NCBI RefSeq assembly: GCF_000621205.1
Contig: NZ_KK211228.1
Span: 80,246 to 144,245, forward strand
From: Halotalea alkalilenta DSM 17697
GTDB taxonomy: Bacteria; Pseudomonadota; Gammaproteobacteria; Pseudomonadales; Halomonadaceae
Length of the DNA stretch: 64,000 nt
Direction: 5' to 3'
The position numbers and the translations under genes are program-made. The first letter of the stretch is position 1. The number at the start of each line of letters is the position of its first letter. Of the stretch, positions 46,978 through 57,587 are shown piece by piece. Under the pieces are notes generated by a model. That model worked only from the letters and a program-made list of their open reading frames with translations. It did not search any database and was not told the origin of the DNA.

Positions 46978-47337
46978 TCAGTCCGGCTGGACGGTGAATT
47001 CCAGGCTGTCTTCGATCCGATGCGTGTCGACCGAAGTGACTTTCACCTCGACGCTGTACTTGCCTGGCGCCAGTTCGGGCAGCTCGATCCGGTAACGATG
47101 GGTGCCCGAGGCATCGGCGGTCAGCGCACCGATCTCGATCGGCTGTCCGGCGTCATCTTCCAGCGTCACCTGGCTCAGCGAGGTCTCGACGCCTTCACTG
47201 AAATCGAAGACCAGCTCGGTGGGCGCAGTCGCGAGTTCGGCGCCATCGGCGGGTTGACTCGACGTCAGGCTGGCGTGGGCGAAGGCGAGCGGCGCGACCA
47301 GGGTCAGCGCCAGGGCGGTTAACGATTTACGAAGCAT
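46978..47337 (-). CDS. copC: Periplasmic copper-binding protein CopC
   Basis: A 119-residue secreted protein. The signal peptide ends in LAFA, so the mature protein begins HASLTSSQPADG; this N-terminal histidine is the Cu(II) ligand of CopC proteins. The second ligand region (TSVDTHRIEDS) is present. The start MLRKSLTALA at 47337 gives a normal signal peptide; two earlier in-frame starts exist. It forms an operon with copD. Confidence 0.9.
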   Translation of the reverse strand: MLRKSLTALALTLVAPLAFAHASLTSSQPADGAELATAPTELVFDFSEGVETSLSQVTLEDDAGQPIEIGALTADASGTHRYRIELPELAPGKYSVEVKVTSVDTHRIEDSLEFTVQPD

Positions 47338-47453
47338 AGGGTTACCCATTGGTTTGCAGACGAGCCGAGCAAGACTAGCAGCTTTGCCCCAGCGATTCAC
47401 TTAAACAACGACGCCTCGCCGCAGCTCTCTCTTCCTTCCGCCGGGCGCGAAAA

Positions 47454-47479
47454 AGCCCGCCATCCAACGGACGGCGGGC
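47454..47479 (-). terminator. Intrinsic terminator of cysS
   Basis: A stem gcccgcc / ggcgggc with an inner extension, followed on the minus strand by TTTTT. It lies about 20 bases beyond the cysS stop. Confidence 0.85.
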
Positions 47480-47497
47480 GTTGAATCCTGACCGCGC

Positions 47498-48886
47498 TCA
47501 GCGCTTGTCGAATACCCAGCTGGTCCCTTCGCGACCATCCTTGAGCACGATGCCGAGCGAGTCGAGCTCGTCACGAATCCGATCGGCGGTGGCGAAGTCC
47601 CTGCTGCGCTTGGCCTGCGCACGCGCATCGATGCGCGCTTCGATCTCCTCGGCCGGCAGCGGCAGCGTCGCCTCGCCACGGAGGAAATCGCTCGGCGCAC
47701 GCTCGAGCAGGCCGAGGATCGCTGCCAGCCGCTTGAGCTCGAAGGCGAGCGCGGGCGCAAGCCGGGGCGCCTCGCCCTTGGCGCGATTGAGCTCGCGGAC
47801 CAGATCGAACAGGGCAGCCAGCGCCAGCGCGGTATTGAAATCGTCGTCCATCGCAGCGAAGAAGCGCTCGGCGAAGCTGCCGTCCACCTCTCCGACGGCC
47901 GCATCGACACCCTCGAGAGCGGTGTAGAAGCGCACCAGCGAGCGCCGGGCGTCCTCGAGCGAATCCGCGGTATAGCTGATCGGGCTGCGATAGTGGCTGG
48001 CCAGCAGCAGGTAGCGCACGGTCTCGGGATCGTGGTGCTCGAACACCTCACGCAGGGTGAAGAAGTTGCCCAGCGACTTCGACATCTTCTCGTCGTTGAC
48101 CCTGAGCGCTCCCGCGTGCATCCATATCTTCGCGTAGGGCTTGCCGGTGGCCGCCTCGCTCTGGGCGATCTCGTTCTCGTGATGGGGGAAGGTCAGATCC
48201 GGCCCCCCCCCATGGATGTCGAAGCTGTCGCCCAGGCAGCAGGTCGACATCGCCGAGCATTCGATGTGCCAGCCAGGGCGCCCGTCGCCCCAGGGCGAGG
48301 GCCAGCGCGTCTCACCCGGCTTCGCCGCCTTCCACAGTACGAAGTCGAGCGGATCCTCCTTGGCCTCGCCGACTTCGATCCTGGCGCCGGAGCGCATCTC
48401 GTCTGGGTTGCGGTTGTTGAGCTTGCCGTAGCCGGCGAAGCTGCGCACCCGATAGTAGACGTCGCCGTTGTCGGCCGCGTAGGCGTGCCCCTTGTCGATC
48501 AGCGTCTGGATCATCCGCTGGATATCGTCGATGTGGGCTGTGGCGCGGGGCTCATGGTCGGGCCGCAGCACGTTGAGACGCGCCTCGTCCTCGTGCATCG
48601 CATCGATCATCCGCGCGGTGAGCGCGTCGATCGGCTCACCGTTCTCCTTGGCGCGCTTGATGATCTTGTCGTCGATGTCGGTGATGTTGCGCACGTACTC
48701 GACCGCGAAACCGCGTGAGCGCAGGTAGCGAGTGACCACGTCGAAGGCAACCATCACTCGACCGTGGCCGAGATGGCAGTAGTCGTAGACGGTCATCCCG
48801 CAGACGTACATCCTCACCCGCTTGGAATCGAGCGGCACCAGCGGCGCCTTGCTGCGGGTCAGGGTGTTGTAGATCCGTACGCTCAT
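47498..48886 (-). CDS. cysS: Cysteinyl-tRNA synthetase
   Basis: A 462-residue class I synthetase. The zinc-site start [15 protein letters not shown] contains the HIGH variant, and [10 protein letters not shown] is the second ATP motif. The ATG at 48886 is preferred because AAGGA lies seven bases ahead, inside the end of glnS; a GTG three bases earlier is the alternative. It is the second gene of a glnS-cysS operon. Confidence 0.97.
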   Translation of the reverse strand: MSVRIYNTLTRSKAPLVPLDSKRVRMYVCGMTVYDYCHLGHGRVMVAFDVVTRYLRSRGFAVEYVRNITDIDDKIIKRAKENGEPIDALTARMIDAMHEDEARLNVLRPDHEPRATAHIDDIQRMIQTLIDKGHAYAADNGDVYYRVRSFAGYGKLNNRNPDEMRSGARIEVGEAKEDPLDFVLWKAAKPGETRWPSPWGDGRPGWHIECSAMSTCCLGDSFDIHGGGPDLTFPHHENEIAQSEAATGKPYAKIWMHAGALRVNDEKMSKSLGNFFTLREVFEHHDPETVRYLLLASHYRSPISYTADSLEDARRSLVRFYTALEGVDAAVGEVDGSFAERFFAAMDDDFNTALALAALFDLVRELNRAKGEAPRLAPALAFELKRLAAILGLLERAPSDFLRGEATLPLPAEEIEARIDARAQAKRSRDFATADRIRDELDSLGIVLKDGREGTSWVFDKR

Positions 48887-48890
48887 CACT

Positions 48891-50570
48891 TCATCCTTTC
48901 TTCTGCGCCTTGGCCCAGCCGTCCTTGAGACTTACCGTGCGATTGAATACCCGCTTGCCGGCGACCCCATGCTCACGCCGATCGGCGCAGAAGTAGCCGA
49001 CCCGTTCGAACTGGAAGCGATCCTCCGGCGCGGCGTCGGCAAGCGACGGCTCGGCGATCGCCTGCACCACCTCGAGCGAGTGCGGATTGAGATGGGAGAG
49101 GAAATCGCCCTCCTTGTCCTTGTCCGGCGCCTCGACGGTGAACAGGTTCTCGTAGTTGCGCACTTCGACCGGCACGCCATGGCGGGCGCTGACCCAGTGG
49201 ATCACGCCCTTGACCTTGCGGCCCTCGGGGTTGGCACCGAGGGTGGCGAGATCGACGCTGCAGTGCAGCGCCTCGATCTCGCCGGCGGCGTTCTTCACCA
49301 CCTCATCGCAGCGGATCACGTAGGCATTGCGCAGCCGCACCTCCTGGCCGGGCGCGAGGCGGAAGAACTTCTTCGGCGGCTCTTCCATGAAATCGTCGGC
49401 GTCGATGTAGATCTCGCGATTGAGCGGCAGTCGGCGCACGCCCATGTCGTCGCGCGCCGGATGGCCCGGCACCTCGATGATCTCCTCGTACGCCTCGTCG
49501 AGGTTGGTCAGCACCACCTTGAGCGGCTTGAGCACGCACATCGCCCGGGGCGCGTTGTCCTCGAGATCCGAGCGAATGGCGTGGTGCAGCATGGCGATGT
49601 CGACCACGCCGTTGGCGCGCGCGACGCCGGTCATCTCGCAGAACTTACGCAGCGAGGCCGGAGTGTAGCCGCGCCGGCGCATCCCGGAGAGGGTCGGCAT
49701 GCGGGGGTCGTCCCAGCCTTCGACGATGCCTCGGTCGACCAGCAGCTTGAGCTTGCGCTTGGACGTCACCGTATAGTTGACGTTCATCCGCGCGAATTCG
49801 ATCTGGCGCGGACGGCTCGGCACCGGCAGATGCTCGAGCAGCCAGTCGTAGAGCGGGCGATGGTCCTCGAACTCGAGGGTGCAGATCGAGTGGGTGATGC
49901 CCTCGATCGCATCGGACTGGCCGTGGGCGAAGTCGTAGGAAGGATAGATCTTCCACTTGTCGCCGGTCTGGTGGTGGCTGGTATGGCGGATGCGATAGAG
50001 CACCGGGTCGCGCAGGTTGATGTTCGGTGCCGCCATATCGATCTTGGCGCGCAGCGCCTTCTCGCCCTCGGCGAACTCGCCCTGGCGCATCCGCTCGAGC
50101 AACTCGAGGTTTTCCTCGGCCGGGCGTTCGCGATAGGGGCTCGGCCGCCCCGGCTCGGTGAGCGTGCCGCGATACTCGCGCATCTCCTCAGCGCTGAGAT
50201 CGTCGACGTAGGCCAGCCCTTGGCGAACCAGGTGCTGGGCCCAGGCGTAGAGCTGGTCGAAGTAGTCGGAGGCGTAGCGCACCTTGCCCGCCCACTCGAA
50301 GCCCAGCCAGTGGATATCCTCCTGGATCGCATCGATGTAGGCCTGCTCCTCCTTCGCCGGGTTGGTATCGTCGAAGCGCAGGTTGCAGCGACCGCCGAAC
50401 TGTTCGGCGAGGCCGAAATTGACCCAGATCGACTTGGCATGGCCGATATGCAGGAAGCCGTTGGGCTCCGGCGGGAAGCGGGTGACGATCGACACCTCAC
50501 CTTCGCGCTCGATCTCGTCGCGGATCTGGTTGCGAAGGAAATTCGGGGCGCTGCTGCTCTCAACACTCAT
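48891..50570 (-). CDS. glnS: Glutaminyl-tRNA synthetase
   Basis: A 559-residue class I synthetase with [14 protein letters not shown] (HIGH motif), a KMSKS-like VTSKRKL, and the C-terminal anticodon-binding barrels. The start [14 protein letters not shown] at 50570 fits the family. An antisense frame of over 600 codons lies opposite to it and is not a gene. The stop lies four bases before the cysS start. Confidence 0.97.
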   Translation of the reverse strand: MSVESSSAPNFLRNQIRDEIEREGEVSIVTRFPPEPNGFLHIGHAKSIWVNFGLAEQFGGRCNLRFDDTNPAKEEQAYIDAIQEDIHWLGFEWAGKVRYASDYFDQLYAWAQHLVRQGLAYVDDLSAEEMREYRGTLTEPGRPSPYRERPAEENLELLERMRQGEFAEGEKALRAKIDMAAPNINLRDPVLYRIRHTSHHQTGDKWKIYPSYDFAHGQSDAIEGITHSICTLEFEDHRPLYDWLLEHLPVPSRPRQIEFARMNVNYTVTSKRKLKLLVDRGIVEGWDDPRMPTLSGMRRRGYTPASLRKFCEMTGVARANGVVDIAMLHHAIRSDLEDNAPRAMCVLKPLKVVLTNLDEAYEEIIEVPGHPARDDMGVRRLPLNREIYIDADDFMEEPPKKFFRLAPGQEVRLRNAYVIRCDEVVKNAAGEIEALHCSVDLATLGANPEGRKVKGVIHWVSARHGVPVEVRNYENLFTVEAPDKDKEGDFLSHLNPHSLEVVQAIAEPSLADAAPEDRFQFERVGYFCADRREHGVAGKRVFNRTVSLKDGWAKAQKKG

Positions 50571-50800
50571 GGGGCGTCGCTGAACCTCGTGGTTGGCTAC
50601 CGCGCCGCTCGCGGCGCGGGAAAAATGGCTCGGCGCCGGGTTCCGGGCGCGCGCGGAGGGCGGTTTCGCCGATCCGATCGAAACCGCTATTATAACGCCA
50701 CGCAGCGATGCTGTACGCATCCAAGCGCCGATCCAGCGGGACCGCCGCACACGCCGGTCCCGCTCCTGCGCCACCGAGGCGCTCAACCAGGGATTTACGC

Positions 50801-51298
50801 ATGATTCTCCTCTCCACCTCGATGGGCGACATCAAGGTTCGTCTGTTCGACGACAAGGCACCCGAGACCGCCGCCAACTTCGAGCGCTACGTCCGCGACG
50901 GCCACTACGACGGCACTCTGTTCCACCGCGTGATCGGCAACTTCATGATCCAGGGCGGCGGCTTCGACACCGACTTCGCACAGAAACCCACCCAGGCGCC
51001 GATCAAGAACGAAGCCAACAACGGCCTCAGCAACCGCCGCGGCACCCTGGCGATGGCGCGTACCGCCGACCCGCATTCGGCGAGCGCACAGTTCTTCATC
51101 AACGTCGCCGACAATACCTTCCTCGACCACACCGCGCCGACCTCCCAGGGCTGGGGCTACTGTGTGTTCGGCGAGGTGGTCGAAGGCATGGATGTGGTCG
51201 AGGCGATCGAGGGCGTGGCCACCGGTCGGCGCGGCATGCATGCCGACGTGCCGAGCGAGGACGTGGTGATCGAGCGCGCCCAGGTGGTCGACGCCTGA
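50801..51298 (+). CDS. ppiB: Cyclophilin-type peptidyl-prolyl isomerase B
   Basis: A 165-residue cytoplasmic cyclophilin with the active-site stretch [13 protein letters not shown] and [11 protein letters not shown]. It is divergent from glnS (230-base gap) and followed 80 bases later by lpxH. Confidence 0.95.
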   Translation: MILLSTSMGDIKVRLFDDKAPETAANFERYVRDGHYDGTLFHRVIGNFMIQGGGFDTDFAQKPTQAPIKNEANNGLSNRRGTLAMARTADPHSASAQFFINVADNTFLDHTAPTSQGWGYCVFGEVVEGMDVVEAIEGVATGRRGMHADVPSEDVVIERAQVVDA

Positions 51299-51378
51299 GC
51301 GACTCGTCGCGGCGGCCGTGTTGCGCCGCCGCGACGACACGATATGCTCAAGTCACATCCTCATTGCAAAGAGACCTC

Positions 51379-52140
51379 ATGATCACCCTGTTCATCGCAG
51401 ACTTGCACCTCTCGCCCGAGCATCCCGAGCTCACCCAGGCGCTCTTCGACTACCTGGACTATCGCGCTGCAGGGGCGCACGCGCTCTACATACTGGGCGA
51501 TCTGTTCGACTACTGGATCGGCGACGACGCGATCGGCGAATTCGAGCGCTCGGTCGCCGACAAACTGGCCGAGTACGCAGGCAAGGGCACCCAGCTCTAC
51601 CTGATGCACGGCAACCGGGACTTCCTCCTTGGACAGGACTTCGCCACGGCGGCCGGCGCCGAGCTGATCGAGGATCCGTCGCTGATCATGCTCGGCGACG
51701 TGCCGCTCTTATTGATGCATGGCGACAGCCTGTGCACCGACGACCAGGAGTACATGGCATTTCGTGCGATGGTCCGCGACCCGCAGTGGCAGCGGTCGGT
51801 CCTCGCCCTGCCGATCGCCGAGCGGCTGCGGATGGCCGCGCAGCTGCGCGAGCGCTCGGGCGCATCCAACTCGAACAAGAGCGCCGAGATCATGGACGTC
51901 AACCCCGGGGCGGTTGAACGGATCATGCGCCAGTGCCAGGTACGCACCTTGATCCAAGGACACACCCACCGCCCCGACGTGCACGAGTTCTTGATCGACG
52001 ACGAGGTGGTACGCCGCTACGTGGTCGGTGACTGGCGGCTCGACCGCGAGGCCGATGTCGACATCGGCTGGGAAGTGCGCCACGACGGCCTGACCCTGAC
52101 TCTCGAGCAGTTCTCGCTCAGCGAACTCGCCTACCACTAG
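51379..52140 (+). CDS. lpxH: UDP-2,3-diacylglucosamine diphosphatase LpxH
   Basis: A 253-residue metallophosphoesterase of lipid A synthesis acting at the inner face of the inner membrane. The two-metal motifs are in order: ADLHL, GDLFDYWIGDD, HGNRDFLLG, LMHGDSLCTDD and GHTHRPDVH. GAGACC precedes the ATG at 51379. Confidence 0.95.
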   Translation: MITLFIADLHLSPEHPELTQALFDYLDYRAAGAHALYILGDLFDYWIGDDAIGEFERSVADKLAEYAGKGTQLYLMHGNRDFLLGQDFATAAGAELIEDPSLIMLGDVPLLLMHGDSLCTDDQEYMAFRAMVRDPQWQRSVLALPIAERLRMAAQLRERSGASNSNKSAEIMDVNPGAVERIMRQCQVRTLIQGHTHRPDVHEFLIDDEVVRRYVVGDWRLDREADVDIGWEVRHDGLTLTLEQFSLSELAYH

Positions 52141-52167
52141 CCCACCGCCCACCACCCCGGGGCCCGC

Positions 52168-52806
52168 CTACGCCGCCGGCGGGCCGCTGTGGAATCTGAA
52201 CTCCTCGTCCGGCGCCTCGATCAGCTCACGCTCGCAGGCGCAGAAGAACGCCACGCGCTGGTCGATCGGGCCAACGCCCTGCTCTTGCGCGTACTGCTGC
52301 GCGAGCGCCAGATAGTCCTCGAAATGGCGCCCTTCCGACCGCACCAGCGTGCGATAGAACTTCGCAAGCGCTGGGTCGAGGTACGGGATCAGCACCGCGA
52401 AGCGCTCGCAGGAGCGCGCCTCGATCAGCGCACCGACGATCAGGATGTCGATCAACCGGCCCGGCTCACTGGTGCGCACATGGCGACGCAGCCCCTCGGC
52501 ATAGCGCGAGGCGCTCAGGTGCTGATACTCGATCCCCCGCTCACGCATCAGCGTGACCACCTGCTCGAAGTGGAGCAGCTCCTCGCGGGCGAGCTGGGAC
52601 ATCTTTGTCAACAATTCAACCCGGTCGACATAGCGATACATCAGGTTCATCGCGGTGGTCGCGGCCTTCTTCTCGCACTGCGCGTGATCGATCAGCAAGA
52701 GGCGCTCGTTGCCGAGCGCCGCCTCGATCCAGGCCGCCGGTGTGGGACAGGGTAGAAAATCGCGCAGCGCCTGGGGCAATGGCTCGGCGAGCCCGGGACT
52801 GGACAT
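52168..52806 (-). CDS. miaE: tRNA-(ms2io6A37) hydroxylase MiaE
   Basis: A 212-residue di-iron enzyme that hydroxylates the isopentenyl group of ms2i6A at position 37 of tRNAs. Di-iron ligands are visible as paired ExxH-type motifs: REELLHFEQ and SEGRHFEDY, with further glutamates in ALIEARSCERF. AAGGA seven bases before the ATG at 52806 fixes the start. It is convergent with lpxH. Confidence 0.9.
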   Translation of the reverse strand: MSSPGLAEPLPQALRDFLPCPTPAAWIEAALGNERLLLIDHAQCEKKAATTAMNLMYRYVDRVELLTKMSQLAREELLHFEQVVTLMRERGIEYQHLSASRYAEGLRRHVRTSEPGRLIDILIVGALIEARSCERFAVLIPYLDPALAKFYRTLVRSEGRHFEDYLALAQQYAQEQGVGPIDQRVAFFCACERELIEAPDEEFRFHSGPPAA

Positions 52807-52997
52807 CGGCAGGTCCTTGATTTGAGTGACTGGATAAAATGGTCGAAGACGTGCTTCCACGCTCCGCCGCGGGCATGATAATGCATCGATGCCGAGGAGG
52901 AGAGACCAGATGCCCAATCGGGGTATCCGTCTTAACATTGTCGACATTCCGCGCTAGAATTCGCGCCATTACAACCGGACCGATGAGGATGCCCCCC

Positions 52998-55598
52998 GTG
53001 CTAGAAGCCTACCGCCAACACGTAGAGGAGCGCGCCCAGGAAGGCGTGCCGCCGCAGCCTTTGAACGCCGAGATGACCGCTCAGCTGGTCGAGCTGCTCA
53101 AGGCCCCACCGGCCGGCGAGGAGCAGTTCCTGCTCGACCTGCTGACCCATCGCGTACCACCCGGCGTCGACGAAGCCGCCTACGTCAAGGCGGGCTTCCT
53201 CGCCGCGATCGCGAAAGGCGAGGCCACCTCGCCGCTGATCGACAAGGTCCACGCGGTCAAACTGCTCGGCACCATGCAGGGCGGCTACAACATCGCCACC
53301 CTGGTCGAACTGCTCGACGACAAGGCATTGGCCGCCGAGGCCGCCGAACAGCTCAAGCACACGCTTTTGATGTTCGACGCTTTCCACGATGTCACCGAAC
53401 GTGTCGAGGCCGGTAACCCTCACGCCAAGGCACTGGTCGATTCCTGGGCCGAAGCAGAATGGTTCACTAAGCGGCCGAAGCTTGCCGAGAAGATCACCCT
53501 GAGCGTATTCAAGGTTCCCGGCGAGACCAACACCGACGACCTTTCACCCGCGCCTGACGCCTGGTCGCGTCCGGACATCCCGCTGCACGCCAACGCGATG
53601 CTGAAGAACCAGCGCGAGGGCATCGAGCCCGAAGAGCCCGGCAAGCGCGGCCCCCAGGGCCAGATCGAGGCGGTGCGTTCCCAGGGCTACCCGGTGGTCT
53701 ACGTCGGCGACGTGGTCGGCACCGGCTCCTCGCGTAAATCGGCGACCAACTCGGTGCTGTGGTTCTTCGGCGACGACATTCCCTTCGTGCCCAACAAGCG
53801 CAGCGGCGGCTTCTGCTTCGGCGGCAAGATCGCGCCGATCTTCTTCAATACCATGGAGGATGCCGGCGCGCTGCCGATCGAGATGGACGTCTCGAAGATG
53901 GCGATGGGCGACGTGATCGACGTCTATCCCTATGAAGGCAAGGTCACCCGTCATGACAGCTCGGAAGTGATCTCGACCTTCGAGCTCAAGACCAAGGTGC
54001 TGCTCGACGAAGTACGCGCAGGGGGACGCATTCCGCTGATCATCGGCCGCGGGCTGACCCAGAAGGCGCGCGAGTTCCTCGGTCTGGCGCCGAGCGAGGT
54101 GTTCGCCAAGCCCGAGCAGCCGAAGGACTCCACCGCAGGCTACACCCTGGCACAGAAGATGGTCGGTCGCGCCTGCAACATGGAAGGCGTGCGTCCGGGC
54201 ATGTACTGCGAGCCGCGGATGACCACCGTCGGCTCCCAGGACACCACCGGACCGATGACCCGCGACGAGCTCAAGGACCTCGCCTGCCTCGGCTTCCAGG
54301 CCGACCTGGTGATGCAGTCGTTCTGCCACACCGCGGCGTATCCGAAGCCGATCGATGTCGAGATGCAGCATACCCTGCCCGACTTCATCATGAACCGCGG
54401 CGGCGTCTCGCTGCGCCCGGGCGACGGGATCATCCACTCCTGGCTCAACCGCATGCTGCTGCCCGACACCGTCGGCACCGGCGGGGACTCCCACACCCGC
54501 TTCCCGATGGGGATCTCGTTCCCCGCCGGCTCCGGGCTGGTCGCCTTCGCCGCCGCCACCGGGGTGATGCCGCTCGACATGCCGGAGTCGATCCTGGTCC
54601 GCTTCAAGGGCGAGCGCCGCCCCGGCGTGACCCTGCGCGACCTGGTCCATGCAATCCCCTACTACGCGATCCAGCAGGGGCTGCTGACGGTCGAGAAGTC
54701 CGGCAAGAAGAACGCCTTCTCCGGGCGCATCCTCGAGATCGAAGGACTCGAGGATCTCACCGTCGAACAGGCCTTCGAGCTCTCCGACGCCTCCGCCGAG
54801 CGCAGCGCCGCGGGCTGTACCATCACGCTATCCGAGCAGAGCGTGACCGAGTACCTGAAGTCCAACGTCACGCTGTTGAAGTGGATGCTCAGCAACGGCT
54901 ACGGCGAAGTACGCACCATCGAGCGCCGGATCAAGGCGATGGAAGACTGGCTGGCCAACCCCAGCCTGCTGCGCGCCGATGCCGACGCCGAGTATGCCGA
55001 GGTGATCGAGATCGATCTCGCCGAGGTCGACCAGCCGGTGCTCTGCGCACCGAACGATCCCGACGATGCGCGCCGCCTCTCCGAAGTCGCCGGCGAGAAG
55101 ATCGACGAAGTGTTCATCGGCTCGTGCATGACCAACATCGGCCACTTCCGCGCCGCCGGCAAACTGCTCGAGAAGCAGCCCCCAGGATCGCTGAAGACCC
55201 GCTTGTGGCTCGCACCGCCAACCAAGATGGACAAGCACCAGCTCACCGAGGAAGGCTACTACGCCATCTACGAGCACGCCGGCGCGCGGCTGGAGATGCC
55301 GGGCTGCTCGCTGTGCATGGGTAACCAGGCGCGGGTCGAGGCGAAATCGACGGTGGTCTCCACCTCCACCCGCAACTTCCCCAATCGCCTCGGCGACGGT
55401 GCCAACGTCTACCTCGCGTCCGCCGAGCTGGCGGCGATCGCCGCGGTGATCGGCCGGCTGCCGAGCGTCGAGGAGTACATGGGCTACATGGGCGAGTTCG
55501 ATGCCATGGCCGGCGAGATCTACCGCTACATGAACTTCCACGAGATCGCCGAGTACCAGCAGGCGGCATCGACGGTGATCCCGCTCGAACAAGCCTGA
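52998..55598 (+). CDS. acnB: Aconitate hydratase B
   Basis: An 866-residue TCA-cycle enzyme (citrate to isocitrate), also acting on methylcitrate derivatives in some relatives. The N-terminal HEAT-like domain precedes the swivel domain, as in AcnB. The [4Fe-4S] cysteines lie in [13 protein letters not shown] and CSLCMGNQ. The GTG at 52998 is chosen: GAGGA stands eight bases before it and the protein then begins [13 protein letters not shown], matching E. coli AcnB in start and length. Confidence 0.96.
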   Translation: MLEAYRQHVEERAQEGVPPQPLNAEMTAQLVELLKAPPAGEEQFLLDLLTHRVPPGVDEAAYVKAGFLAAIAKGEATSPLIDKVHAVKLLGTMQGGYNIATLVELLDDKALAAEAAEQLKHTLLMFDAFHDVTERVEAGNPHAKALVDSWAEAEWFTKRPKLAEKITLSVFKVPGETNTDDLSPAPDAWSRPDIPLHANAMLKNQREGIEPEEPGKRGPQGQIEAVRSQGYPVVYVGDVVGTGSSRKSATNSVLWFFGDDIPFVPNKRSGGFCFGGKIAPIFFNTMEDAGALPIEMDVSKMAMGDVIDVYPYEGKVTRHDSSEVISTFELKTKVLLDEVRAGGRIPLIIGRGLTQKAREFLGLAPSEVFAKPEQPKDSTAGYTLAQKMVGRACNMEGVRPGMYCEPRMTTVGSQDTTGPMTRDELKDLACLGFQADLVMQSFCHTAAYPKPIDVEMQHTLPDFIMNRGGVSLRPGDGIIHSWLNRMLLPDTVGTGGDSHTRFPMGISFPAGSGLVAFAAATGVMPLDMPESILVRFKGERRPGVTLRDLVHAIPYYAIQQGLLTVEKSGKKNAFSGRILEIEGLEDLTVEQAFELSDASAERSAAGCTITLSEQSVTEYLKSNVTLLKWMLSNGYGEVRTIERRIKAMEDWLANPSLLRADADAEYAEVIEIDLAEVDQPVLCAPNDPDDARRLSEVAGEKIDEVFIGSCMTNIGHFRAAGKLLEKQPPGSLKTRLWLAPPTKMDKHQLTEEGYYAIYEHAGARLEMPGCSLCMGNQARVEAKSTVVSTSTRNFPNRLGDGANVYLASAELAAIAAVIGRLPSVEEYMGYMGEFDAMAGEIYRYMNFHEIAEYQQAASTVIPLEQA

Positions 55599-55602
55599 TC
55601 CA

Positions 55603-55638
55603 CTCGCCGCCGCGGTGCCCCGGCACCGCGGCGGCGAG
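55603..55638 (+). terminator. Terminator of acnB
   Basis: A perfect 17-bp GC-rich stem (starts ctcgccgccgcggtgcc) with a two-base closing, five bases after the acnB stop. The T-run is weak (catcctt), but the stem is very stable. Confidence 0.7.
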
Positions 55639-55647
55639 CATCCTTCC

Positions 55648-55676
55648 TTGCGCGAACACTGTTTCCCGTCTATATG
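55648..55676 (+). promoter_or_regulatory. Putative sigma-70 promoter
   Basis: TTGCGC at 55648 and TATATG at 55671, separated by 17 bases. The predicted transcript start (near 55683) lies directly before the terminator-like hairpin at 55685, so transcription from here may be stopped early. Confidence 0.4.
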
Positions 55677-55684
55677 ATGTACAT

Positions 55685-55718
55685 ACTCTCGACAGTTCCA
55701 CTAAGCGAGAGTTTTTTT
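55685..55718 (+). terminator. Terminator-like hairpin in the porin leader region
   Basis: A 7-bp stem (actctcg / cgagagt) with a 14-base loop and a run of eight T. It lies between acnB and the outer-membrane protein gene, too far from acnB to be its first terminator. It may be an attenuator or the end of a very short RNA. Confidence 0.5.
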
Positions 55719-55739
55719 TGGCTGCACGACCTCAGGCGC

Positions 55740-55768
55740 TTGATTTAATGTCCCGGCGGGTGCATATT
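55740..55768 (+). promoter_or_regulatory. Putative promoter of the outer-membrane protein gene
   Basis: TTGATT at 55740 and CATATT at 55763, spaced by 17 bases and followed by an A-rich stretch. This would give a leader of about 68 bases before the ATG at 55843. Confidence 0.4.
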
Positions 55769-55842
55769 AAAAAACACTGTTCGGCAACGTATCGAACACC
55801 CAGGCGGATGCCTTGCAACGACTATTGATTAGGAGCAAGTCG

Positions 55843-56409
55843 ATGAAACTTTCCACTTTCCTAGCTGCACCGGTGGTTCTCTCTTCCGCACTGATCGGCC
55901 TCAACGCCGCCAACGCGGCAGACGTCAGCAGCGGCCTGTATTCCGGCATCGGCGTGGGTAACACCATCGCTCACGATGTCAAGAGCGACGCTGGTCTGGA
56001 CGACAACAACGACACCAACTTGAACGCCTTCGTCGGCTACAAGTTCAACAACTGGTTCTCGACCGAACTCGGCTTCACCGATTTCGGCGACATCAGCCTC
56101 AAGAACAGCGACGGCAACACCCGTGACCTCGGCACCAAGGCCTACAGCCTGAGCGCCATCGGCGAGATCCCGATCTGGGCCGGCCTGATCGGCTATGGCC
56201 GCGTCGGCGGTGCCTACATCGATTCCGACATCAGCAAAAGCGACGTCGGTGTCGACGTGAACGACGAGTGGGCCCCGGTCTACGGTCTTGGCGTCAAGTA
56301 CCAGTGGGAAACCGTGCCTCTGTTCACCCGTCTCGAGTACACCCGTTACGACATCGATTCGGACTTCAAACTGGACACCACCCAGCTCTCCATCGGCGCC
56401 CAGTTCTGA
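55843..56409 (+). CDS. Outer-membrane beta-barrel protein
   Basis: A 188-residue secreted protein with a signal peptide ending NAANA. The mature part begins ADVSSGLYSGIGVGN and shows the alternating pattern of an eight-stranded OmpA-transmembrane/OmpX-like barrel, ending in phenylalanine (LSIGAQF), the usual signal for BAM-dependent insertion. AGGAG lies seven bases before the ATG. No periplasmic OmpA domain is present. Codon use is strongly biased, as for a highly expressed gene. Confidence 0.85.
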   Translation: MKLSTFLAAPVVLSSALIGLNAANAADVSSGLYSGIGVGNTIAHDVKSDAGLDDNNDTNLNAFVGYKFNNWFSTELGFTDFGDISLKNSDGNTRDLGTKAYSLSAIGEIPIWAGLIGYGRVGGAYIDSDISKSDVGVDVNDEWAPVYGLGVKYQWETVPLFTRLEYTRYDIDSDFKLDTTQLSIGAQF

Positions 56410-56445
56410 TTCCAGATGGCGTGAGCCATCCGACCGCTACCAGCG

Positions 56446-56475
56446 AACGCGAAGCCTCGGCTTCGCGTTTTTTCG
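56446..56475 (+). terminator. Intrinsic terminator of the outer-membrane protein gene
   Basis: A perfect 11-bp stem (aacgcgaagcc / ggcttcgcgtt) with a two-base closing and a run of six T. It separates this gene from the deo regulator. Confidence 0.9.
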
Positions 56476-56544
56476 TTGCTCCTTTTTTGCTTACACTGCT
56501 CAACTCGGCGCCACACGCCTCCTTTCCGAATCGAGTGCCCTCAC

Positions 56545-57495
56545 GTGTCCAAGATCAGCGACGACAAGCAAGCACTGAGCATCGAAGCCGCCCGCCTCTA
56601 CTATCAAGCCGACTACAGCCAGCAGCAGATCGCCAATCGCCTCGGACTCTCCCGCCCCACCGTCTCTCGCCTGCTCCAGCACGCCAAGCAGCAGGGCTAC
56701 GTGCGCATCGAGATCCATGACCCACGCGATACCCTGGACGAGCTGGCCGCGCGCCTGGTCCAGCACTTCGGCCTCAAAGAGGCAAGGCTGTGCCATTCGC
56801 CGCTCGATCAATACGAGGAGATCCAGCGCCATCTCAGCGAGACCGCGGCGGAGTGGATCCATGACAACGTCAAGGACGGCGACATCATCGGCGTCACCTG
56901 GGGCACCACGATGTACGCGGTGGCGCGACGACTCGCCGCCAAGCCGATCAAGAACGTCGAGGTGGTCCAGCTAAAGGGCGGGATAAGCCACTCGGAGGTC
57001 GACACCCACGCCTTCGAGATCGCCCACCGCTTCGCCGATGCCTTCCATACCGTGCCCCACTACCTGCCGCTACCGGTAATCTTCGCCAGCCAACCGGTCA
57101 AGCGAATGGCCGAGGCAGATCCCCACGTGCGTCGAATCATCGAGCTGGGCCGGCGCGCCAACATCGCCGTATTCACCGTCGGCGTGGTCAGCCCGCAAGC
57201 CCTGCTGTTCCAACTCGGCTACTTCGACCAGGGTGAGATCGCTGGACTGCTCGCACGCGGAGTCGGCGACATCTGCTCACGGGTGATCGACGCCGAGGGC
57301 CGCATCGTCAGCCCCGAGCTCGACGCACGCACCGTCGGCATCCGACTCGAGGAGCTCAAGACCAAGGAGAGTTCGGTGCTGGTGGCTGGGGGCGCGGAGC
57401 GCCTGGATGCGATCCATGCGGCACTGCGCGGCGGCTACGCCAACGTCTTGATCACCGATCAGTACAGCGCACGGGCATTGCTCGACCACGTTTGA
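56545..57495 (+). CDS. deoR: SorC-family regulator of deoxyribonucleoside use
   Basis: A 316-residue regulator with an N-terminal helix-turn-helix (SQQQIANRLGLSRPTVSRLL at about 27-46) and a C-terminal sugar-phosphate-binding domain. This is the SorC type seen in Bacillus subtilis DeoR, not the E. coli DeoR type. It probably represses the deo genes that follow and is released by deoxyribose-5-phosphate. The GTG start at 56545 (MSKISDDKQ) fits the family; the ribosome site is weak. Confidence 0.85.
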   Translation: MSKISDDKQALSIEAARLYYQADYSQQQIANRLGLSRPTVSRLLQHAKQQGYVRIEIHDPRDTLDELAARLVQHFGLKEARLCHSPLDQYEEIQRHLSETAAEWIHDNVKDGDIIGVTWGTTMYAVARRLAAKPIKNVEVVQLKGGISHSEVDTHAFEIAHRFADAFHTVPHYLPLPVIFASQPVKRMAEADPHVRRIIELGRRANIAVFTVGVVSPQALLFQLGYFDQGEIAGLLARGVGDICSRVIDAEGRIVSPELDARTVGIRLEELKTKESSVLVAGGAERLDAIHAALRGGYANVLITDQYSARALLDHV

Positions 57496-57526
57496 TCCAT
57501 TGGTGAAATAACTTTCATATCCTGTT
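57490..57526 (+). promoter_or_regulatory. Putative deo promoter and operator
   Basis: TTGATC at 57491 and TCATAT at 57514, separated by 17 bases, form a reasonable promoter. The spacer contains the inverted repeat TGAAA-taac-TTTCA (57504-57517), suited to a DeoR-type repressor. The promoter starts inside the deoR stop codon region and serves deoC onward. Confidence 0.45.
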
Positions 57527-57587
57527 TTACACCTGATCAGCTTCGTGCTATCACATCGCGCAGACAATTACTTGCCACGAGACCGCC

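Noticed and set aside
48969-50804. A 611-codon open frame opposite glnS
   Set aside because: Same cause: third-position GC bias of glnS leaves the antisense frame open. Its translation is low-complexity and without motifs.
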